From CAYUIS01 sp964444825 (GTDB lineage: Bacteria > Chloroflexota > Anaerolineae > B4-G1): 64,000 bases of DNA. A model generated the notes under the pieces. The model worked only from the letters and a program-made list of their open reading frames with translations, was not told the DNA's origin and did no database searches. The stretch spans positions 1 through 64,000 of the forward strand of contig CAYUIS010000003.1 in the NCBI GenBank assembly GCA_964444825.1, given 5' to 3'. Positions within the stretch are counted from its first letter, which is position 1. The number at the start of each line of letters is the position of its first letter. The position numbers were made by a program, and so were the translations under genes. Positions 59,461-64,000 of the stretch are shown one piece after another.

Positions 59461-60342
59461 ATGCTGCTATTGAGTGAAGAATTCGCTTCTGGTGAAGCAC
59501 GTTTGCGCGTGGACGTGCACGGCTCCGGACCGTTGGAGCACGTCCTAGATGATATGACCTTCCTAAACTATCGCCTCGCCAGCGTGGAGGTTGTAGCCGA
59601 GCCGACCAGCCAAGCACCCCACCTGGTCTGGCACCGGGACGCGTCCCAGAAGAGCATCCGCTACGAGGATCAGACGCTCATCCTGGCAGGAGACTGGTTC
59701 CAGGGCGAGCTGCAAAAGATCATCGTCTCTGCACTGGCGCTCCAGATGGAGAAGGTTGGTTTGCATCCTTTCCATTCTTCGGCCGTGCGCTATCGGGACC
59801 GCACGATTATGTTTATGAGCGGTGAGGCCAATCACGGCAAAACAATGTGCCAGATCGAAGGGTGCCGGCGCGGAGGCTTGGTCGTCTCCACCGAGACCAC
59901 CGTGACCGACGAGCGCGGCTGGGCGGTGATGGGTTCCAAGAACGTCTTTTTGAAGAAACGGGCCAAAGGGACCGAGCGCGCCGATATCCCCGACGCCCAA
60001 AAAGGGGCTGCCAAGTTCTTTGATGAGACCCCCACGTTCGTCAACTATGAGAAGCCTAGCGACGTTGATTTGGTTATCCTGCCCGCCATCGACGGCAACT
60101 TTGACACCCAGGTGGTAGAGATGACCCCATTCGAAAAAGAGTATCAGACCTACCATTCACTGGCAAACTACTTTGGCCTGGCGCAACTGCTGGCCTCGGG
60201 TCACCCGATGCCCATGATCGACACCGACGATCTGCGAATCGCGCGCGCCGACTTTTGTTTTCGCTTTGCCAAACGTACCTACACCCTGATCCGGGCCAAG
60301 AACCCGCAGCTCTTGTTGGACGAGGTGGAGAAACTGGCGTAA
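59461..60342 (+). CDS. HPr-kinase/PEPCK-fold protein
   Basis: 293 residues, AAGGAGG before the ATG. The central part has the P-loop FMSGEANHGKTMCQIEG (GxxxxGKT), a preceding HSSAVRYRDR and a following VSTETTVTDERG, the order of the HPr kinase/phosphorylase and PEPCK nucleotide-binding fold. It lacks the N-terminal HprK domain and other signatures of true HprK, so phosphorylation of HPr is unlikely. Similar stand-alone proteins occur in clusters with peptide or cofactor modification. It may phosphorylate a small molecule or protein of the pathway. Confidence 0.75.
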   Translation: MLLLSEEFASGEARLRVDVHGSGPLEHVLDDMTFLNYRLASVEVVAEPTSQAPHLVWHRDASQKSIRYEDQTLILAGDWFQGELQKIIVSALALQMEKVGLHPFHSSAVRYRDRTIMFMSGEANHGKTMCQIEGCRRGGLVVSTETTVTDERGWAVMGSKNVFLKKRAKGTERADIPDAQKGAAKFFDETPTFVNYEKPSDVDLVILPAIDGNFDTQVVEMTPFEKEYQTYHSLANYFGLAQLLASGHPMPMIDTDDLRIARADFCFRFAKRTYTLIRAKNPQLLLDEVEKLA

Positions 60343-60404
60343 ACTGCGCGGGACAGCATCACAGATTTGATGTCTACTCGTGGTCGAGGTGAGGAGGGAA
60401 AACG

Positions 60405-61097
60405 GTGAACTCTGTACGCACACCGCGGAATTCCGAGACGGATGAAGCCCTACTATCGCGCGTCGTACTCAGTGACCAGGTCAAGGAATTCATCATAGAC
60501 GCGATCATGAGCGGCGAGTTCAAGCCTGGGGATCGCGTCGTCGAAAGCTCTCTGGCGCGCCAGCTGGGCGTCAGCCAGGCTCCAGTGCGCGAGGCGATCC
60601 GTGACCTGGTGTTACTGGGCTTTCTAGCGACAGAACCTTACAAGGGCACCTCGGTACGCTCTTTCTCTCCCGAGGAACTGTGGGAGGTCTACACCGTGCG
60701 TGCGGCCCTGGAATCGCTAGGGGCTCGTTTGGCAGCCTCTCGCCTGACCGAGGCGAATGCGGAGACGCTGCGCGAAATCCTGGACCAGATGGTTGATGCC
60801 GGTCGAAAGCACGACTTTGATCGAATGACGCAACTGGACAATGATTTTCACGGGACGATCATGCAGGTCTCGGGCAACATGCTGTTGTATCAACTGTGGC
60901 AGACGCTACGGTTTGGATATTGGACCATCGTCACTGCAAAAATGTCCAGCTTCGATCTGGAGCACCTGGCCGTCCGTCACGAAGAGCTGCTGGACGCCCT
61001 CAAGTCACGTGATCCTGAAAAGGCATCGCACGTTATGCAACACCACATCGAAGACCTGGGCAAACCACCAACGAATATAGAGGCCGAAAATGAATGA
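60405..61097 (+). CDS. GntR-family regulator (FCD type)
   Basis: 230 residues from GTG 60405, GAGGAGG upstream. N-terminal winged helix (VLSDQVKEFIIDAIMSGEFKPGDRVVES, then LARQLGVSQAPVREAIRDLVLLGFL) and an FCD ligand-binding domain of helices (SPEELWEVYTVRAALESLGARLAA, DNDFHGTIMQVSGN, AVRHEELLDALKSRD) with metal-binding His and Asp residues. This subfamily senses organic acids. Probably the repressor or activator of the neighbouring catabolic genes; the operator is unknown. Confidence 0.92.
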   Translation: MNSVRTPRNSETDEALLSRVVLSDQVKEFIIDAIMSGEFKPGDRVVESSLARQLGVSQAPVREAIRDLVLLGFLATEPYKGTSVRSFSPEELWEVYTVRAALESLGARLAASRLTEANAETLREILDQMVDAGRKHDFDRMTQLDNDFHGTIMQVSGNMLLYQLWQTLRFGYWTIVTAKMSSFDLEHLAVRHEELLDALKSRDPEKASHVMQHHIEDLGKPPTNIEAENE

Positions 61098-61584
61098 GCA
61101 GCAAGCTGTCGAGCAGGCACGCGCCACCTTTATCACCGAGGACAATATCCACGGCTGCGCCGAGACCACGCTCATGGTCCTGCAACAGGCCTATGGCTTG
61201 CCCGCTGCCACCGACTCGTCGCCGGCGATGGCCCTGAACGGCGGCGTGGCCTGGAGCGGCGGTTGCTGTGGCGCGATTACCGGGGCAGCCATGGCGGTAG
61301 GCCGCCTGGCCGCCCAACGGATCGCCGACCACAAGGAGGCCAAAAGGACTGCCCGCAGCATCATCATACACCTGATGGATGATTTCCGCGTCGCGTATGG
61401 CCACGTCAACTGCCAGGACCTGGTCGGCCTGGACATCTCATCCGAGGAAGGGCATGCCGCGTTCATCGAGGGACAGGTTTGGCATACCGTCTGTATGGAC
61501 CAGATCGAGTTCGCTCTCCGCAAACTGGTGGCGCTCCAGGACGACCAGGTCTGGCAGGAAACGATTCGTCAGTTCCGGACCTAG
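61090..61584 (+). CDS. C_GCAxxG_C_C family redox protein (second copy)
   Basis: 164 residues, ATG overlapping the GntR stop. Cys pattern of the family: IHGCAETTL (GCAxx), SGGCCGAITGAA, HVNCQDLVGLD and TVCMDQIEF. It is the more distant of the two family members in this window (the other is at 38236). It is co-transcribed with the regulator, so a role as redox sensor or electron carrier of this locus is possible. Confidence 0.83.
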   Translation: MNEQQAVEQARATFITEDNIHGCAETTLMVLQQAYGLPAATDSSPAMALNGGVAWSGGCCGAITGAAMAVGRLAAQRIADHKEAKRTARSIIIHLMDDFRVAYGHVNCQDLVGLDISSEEGHAAFIEGQVWHTVCMDQIEFALRKLVALQDDQVWQETIRQFRT

Positions 61585-61629
61585 TCTCCTCAGACAGGGG
61601 ATACGCCATCGCGACATAGAGGAGTAGCT

Positions 61630-62997
61630 ATGCCTTTTGAGATCACCATGCCCCAATTGGGGCTGACCATGGAAACAGGGATTGTTGTCGAATGGTTGGT
61701 CAAAGAGGGGGAGCAGATTTCACCAGGCCAGGAAATCCTTGACGTCGAAACAGACAAATCTGTCGTCGCCGTCGAGGCTCGCCAGGCGGGGACCATCGCC
61801 CGTATCCTGGTGCTGCCTGGACAGGACGTGCCGGTGGGAACGGTCCTTGCGGTCGGCGTTAGCCCTGGCGAATCCCTGCCCGCCGAGTGGCAACCCGACC
61901 AGCCCGCTATGCCATCGACGCCCGCGCCCAAGCCAGTTACCCAAGGTAACCAGACGCCAGCGACTCGGGCTTTTTCCCGAGCCGGCCCCCAGCAAGTATC
62001 CTGGAAAGCCCGCAGGATGGCCCACGAGGCCGGCTTGGATCTGACAGGAGTGAACGGCAGCGGACCTGGTGGCCGGATCGTGGCCAAGGATGTAGCCCAG
62101 GCTTTGGCAACGCCGCCCGTGGAAGAACCAGCGCCGGCCAGTGTCTCCCCAGTTGCTGCCCAACTAGCGAGCACCTTGGGCTTGGACCTGCAGCACGTGG
62201 CAGGCAGTGGCCCTGAAGGACAGATTAGACAAACTGACGTGATCGCCGCTGCGGCTGCGGTGATTCAAGGGCGGGCAGGCCCTGGCCCGAGCCCAACCCA
62301 CGGACCGGCGCAGGTGGCAAAGACCATCCCGCTCACCGGCATCCGTGGCACCGTCTCCAGGCGTATGGCGGTCAGTGGTAGCACGACGGCCCGCGTGACG
62401 CTCCTGCGGGAGGTAGACGCGACCGCGCTGATCGAACTCCGCGAGCGGTTTGTCGCGCGTCTCCAGGACACGCGGGTCTCGTATAACGACATCCTGATTC
62501 GGATCTGCGCGGCGGTACTGCGTGAACATCCCGGCGCGAACGCGCGGATGGGCGACGGACAGATCGAGTGGCTTGATCAGATCAACGTCGGTCTTGCGGT
62601 AGACACGGACCAGGGCTTGTTGGTGCCGGTGGTCTACAATGCGGACACGCTGACCATTCCACAGATAGCCGCCAGAAGCGCCAGCTTAATCGAGGCTGCC
62701 CGTTCGGGTCGCTGCCTCCCCGACGAACTCACGGGAGGCACGTTCACGATCACGAACCTGGGAATGTTCAGGGTCGAGGGGTTCACGCCGGTGATCAACC
62801 TGCCAGAGTGCTGTATCTTGGGCGTGGGGTGTTTCGTACGCAAGCCGGTGGTCGTGGACGAACATGATACGGTGGCTGTACGGCCAATGATGGCCCTCAG
62901 CCTCGCATTCGATCATCGGGTCATTGATGGCGCTGCTGCGGCCCGTTTCCTGGATGACATCGCGCAACTGATCCAGGACCCGTTGTTGTTGCTGTAA
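61630..62997 (+). CDS. Dihydrolipoamide acyltransferase (E2) of a 2-oxoacid or acetoin dehydrogenase
   Basis: 455 residues, GAGGAG before the ATG. N-terminal lipoyl domain with the lipoylated Lys in DVETDKSVVAVEA, two peripheral-subunit-binding motifs (ARRMAHEAGLDLTGVNGSG and AQLASTLGLDLQHVAGSG), and the trimeric catalytic domain ending in FDHRVIDGAAAARFL with the catalytic His. Two binding domains in one E2 are slightly unusual. It accepts an acyl group from E1, whose alpha subunit is encoded next; the acyl donor (acetoin, pyruvate or branched-chain keto acid) cannot be assigned. Confidence 0.93.
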   Translation: MPFEITMPQLGLTMETGIVVEWLVKEGEQISPGQEILDVETDKSVVAVEARQAGTIARILVLPGQDVPVGTVLAVGVSPGESLPAEWQPDQPAMPSTPAPKPVTQGNQTPATRAFSRAGPQQVSWKARRMAHEAGLDLTGVNGSGPGGRIVAKDVAQALATPPVEEPAPASVSPVAAQLASTLGLDLQHVAGSGPEGQIRQTDVIAAAAAVIQGRAGPGPSPTHGPAQVAKTIPLTGIRGTVSRRMAVSGSTTARVTLLREVDATALIELRERFVARLQDTRVSYNDILIRICAAVLREHPGANARMGDGQIEWLDQINVGLAVDTDQGLLVPVVYNADTLTIPQIAARSASLIEAARSGRCLPDELTGGTFTITNLGMFRVEGFTPVINLPECCILGVGCFVRKPVVVDEHDTVAVRPMMALSLAFDHRVIDGAAAARFLDDIAQLIQDPLLLL

Positions 62998-63001
62998 CTA
63001 G

Positions 63002-63160
63002 CTTCACAATGTCACATGTCACATTTCATCAAGATGCCCGTTCTTGCTCAAAGGGGATCGTCAGATCCCCGTCTCAGGCGCTGAGCATGCTGCACAGAGC
63101 CGAAATCTGGCGATCCCTGGCGAGCGACGAGAAATGATCACCGAATGTGACATTGTCAAG
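63002..63160. repeat. Small inverted-repeat element (MITE-like) between E2 and E1-alpha
   Basis: ACAATGTCACAT (63006-63017) and ATGTGACATTGT (63145-63156) are perfect 12-bp terminal inverted repeats, extending to 15 of 16 with one mismatch. Inside is GGGGATCGTCAGATCCCC (63053-63070), a motif also seen at 35631-35644. The 159-bp unit has no coding capacity and could be a miniature inverted-repeat element. Confidence 0.6.
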
Positions 63161-63192
63161 GGATGGCCGTTATTCACACAGGCAGAGGAGTT

Positions 63193-64000
63193 ATGAACAA
63201 CGAGATAAGAGAAGAGATCACTGAGAGTCCTCCCAAAGATCTGGCGCGCGAACAGTTATTGTCCATGTACCGGCGTATGCGACTGATCCGAGGTTTTGAA
63301 GATACGGCTCAAAGGTATTTTGAAGCGGGCGAGATTGCCGGCTTTCTGCACCTATCACAAGGACAAGAAGCGGTGCCGGTGGGCACGTGTGCGGCCCTGC
63401 GTAGCGACGACTATATCACCAGCACACACCGAGGACACGGTGACGTTATCGCAAAGGGCTGCGAGGTCAAATACATGTTCGCTGAGCTGTACGGTCGTAC
63501 CACCGGCTACTGCAAAGGCAAAGGTGGCTCCATGCACATCGCGGACTTTAGCCAGGGGATCATTGGCGCGAACGCCATCGTCAGCGGCGGCCTGCCCATC
63601 GCGCTGGGAGCTGCCCTCTCCATCAAGCTGCGGTGCACTGACCAGGTTGCGGTCTGTTTCTTTGGCGATGGCGCCACTGCAGAGGGTGCCTTCCACGAAG
63701 CACTGAACCTATCCTCACTTTGGCAAGTGCCCATGATCTTTGTCTGTCAGAACAACCTGTATGGTCTATCACAGCCCTGGGAAAAGACGGCTTACGAGTG
63801 CGAGCTGCCACGCAGGGTGTCCACCTACAACATACCGGCCGAATGCGTAGATGGGATGGACGTCATCGTCGTGTATCAGGCAGTCAAGAAAGCCGTCGAC
63901 CGCGCCAGGGCAGGCGGAGGCCCCACCTTTATCGAAGCCAAGACGTATCGCTTCCTGGGTCACTATGTGGGTGATCCGGCCCTCTACATGCCCCAGGAGG
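63193..64000 (+). CDS. E1-alpha subunit of a 2-oxoacid/acetoin dehydrogenase (3' end outside window)
   Basis: Read directly from DNA: ATG 63193 (GAGG upstream) and open to the edge, 269 residues visible. The TPP-binding motif is GDGATAEGAFHEALN (about residues 158-172, GDG-x-xx-G-xxx-E-xxN), preceded by GFLHLSQGQEAVPVG and TSTHRGHGDVIAKG. This fits pyruvate dehydrogenase E1-alpha or acetoin dehydrogenase AcoA. It follows E2; a beta subunit is expected beyond the edge. Decarboxylates a 2-oxoacid or acetoin and passes the acyl group to E2. Confidence 0.92.
   Translation, partial: MNNEIREEITESPPKDLAREQLLSMYRRMRLIRGFEDTAQRYFEAGEIAGFLHLSQGQEAVPVGTCAALRSDDYITSTHRGHGDVIAKGCEVKYMFAELYGRTTGYCKGKGGSMHIADFSQGIIGANAIVSGGLPIALGAALSIKLRCTDQVAVCFFGDGATAEGAFHEALNLSSLWQVPMIFVCQNNLYGLSQPWEKTAYECELPRRVSTYNIPAECVDGMDVIVVYQAVKKAVDRARAGGGPTFIEAKTYRFLGHYVGDPALYMPQE

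Overview
The window reads as a piece of the chromosome of an anaerobic, fairly GC-rich bacterium, most likely a member of the Chloroflexota (Anaerolineae-like). The evidence is indirect: a secreted protein ending in YLPLVLRDK, lipoproteins with a glycine-rich stretch after the lipobox, ELWKSDGT-repeat and beta-helix secreted proteins, an AfsR/SARP-type regulator, two tungsten-type aldehyde:ferredoxin oxidoreductase (AOR) homologues, and an oxygen-defence set typical of anaerobes. Gene order, ribosome-binding sites and TTGACA-N17-TATAAT promoters are ordinary bacterial.

Layout. 1-9770 (minus strand) holds cell-surface proteins: a large beta-helix-like secreted protein cut by the left edge, a small zinc-ribbon-like membrane protein, a lipoprotein, and a 1434-residue ELWKSDGT-repeat protein preceded by a small conserved ORF. 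A divergent SARP regulator (9911-13093) faces that last pair across a promoter region with two heptamer direct repeats. 13132-27800 is an oxygen/redox-stress island: Crp/Fnr regulator, PerR/Fur with a textbook autoregulated promoter, rubredoxin, rubredoxin reductase-like flavoprotein, two rubrerythrins, a peroxiredoxin whose peroxidatic residue is encoded by in-frame TGA (probable selenocysteine), PfpI, superoxide reductase, MBL hydrolase plus class III cyclase, a double ferritin-like encapsulin cargo with its encapsulin shell, a rubrerythrin-like protein, flavodiiron protein, a rubredoxin-like protein, a hybrid kinase, glutaredoxin, ferredoxin-thioredoxin reductase and a SagB-type nitroreductase. 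A 2.1-kb transposon-like element (27965-30091) follows.

30137-41639 is the histidine region: tRNA-His, a leader that looks like a ribosome-mediated histidine attenuator (a 40-codon leader ORF with eight His codons, mutually exclusive stems and an intrinsic terminator), then hisS-hisG-hisD-hisC-hisB-hisH-hisA-(NUDIX)-(C_GCAxxG_C_C)-hisF-hisI-hisE-purH. 41669-45252 carries an ECF sigma/anti-sigma pair and two envelope proteins. 45500-48282 carries an FtsK-like ATPase behind a possible LexA box, a small membrane protein and a convergent membrane-anchored protein.

48310-62997 is a catabolic-looking block behind a consensus promoter and a long leader: the swivelling-domain half and the ATP-grasp half of a split PEP-synthase/phenylphosphate-synthase-like enzyme, two AOR-family oxidoreductases with a 4Fe-4S partner and a MoaD-like protein lacking the usual GG tail, a cyclase-family hydrolase, a Tm-1-like protein, an SDR, a DUF2284 protein, an HPr-kinase-fold protein and a GntR/FCD regulator. 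It is followed by an E2 acyltransferase and, running off the right edge, an E1-alpha subunit of a 2-oxoacid or acetoin dehydrogenase. The substrate of this block cannot be read from sequence.

Two large genes (1-3866 minus, 63193-64000 plus) are open to the window edges and were read directly from the DNA. The most notable items are the TGA-containing peroxiredoxin, the histidine attenuator, the encapsulin with its unusual cargo, the split-kinase/AOR cluster, and the SARP-type repeats in front of the ELWKSDGT operon.
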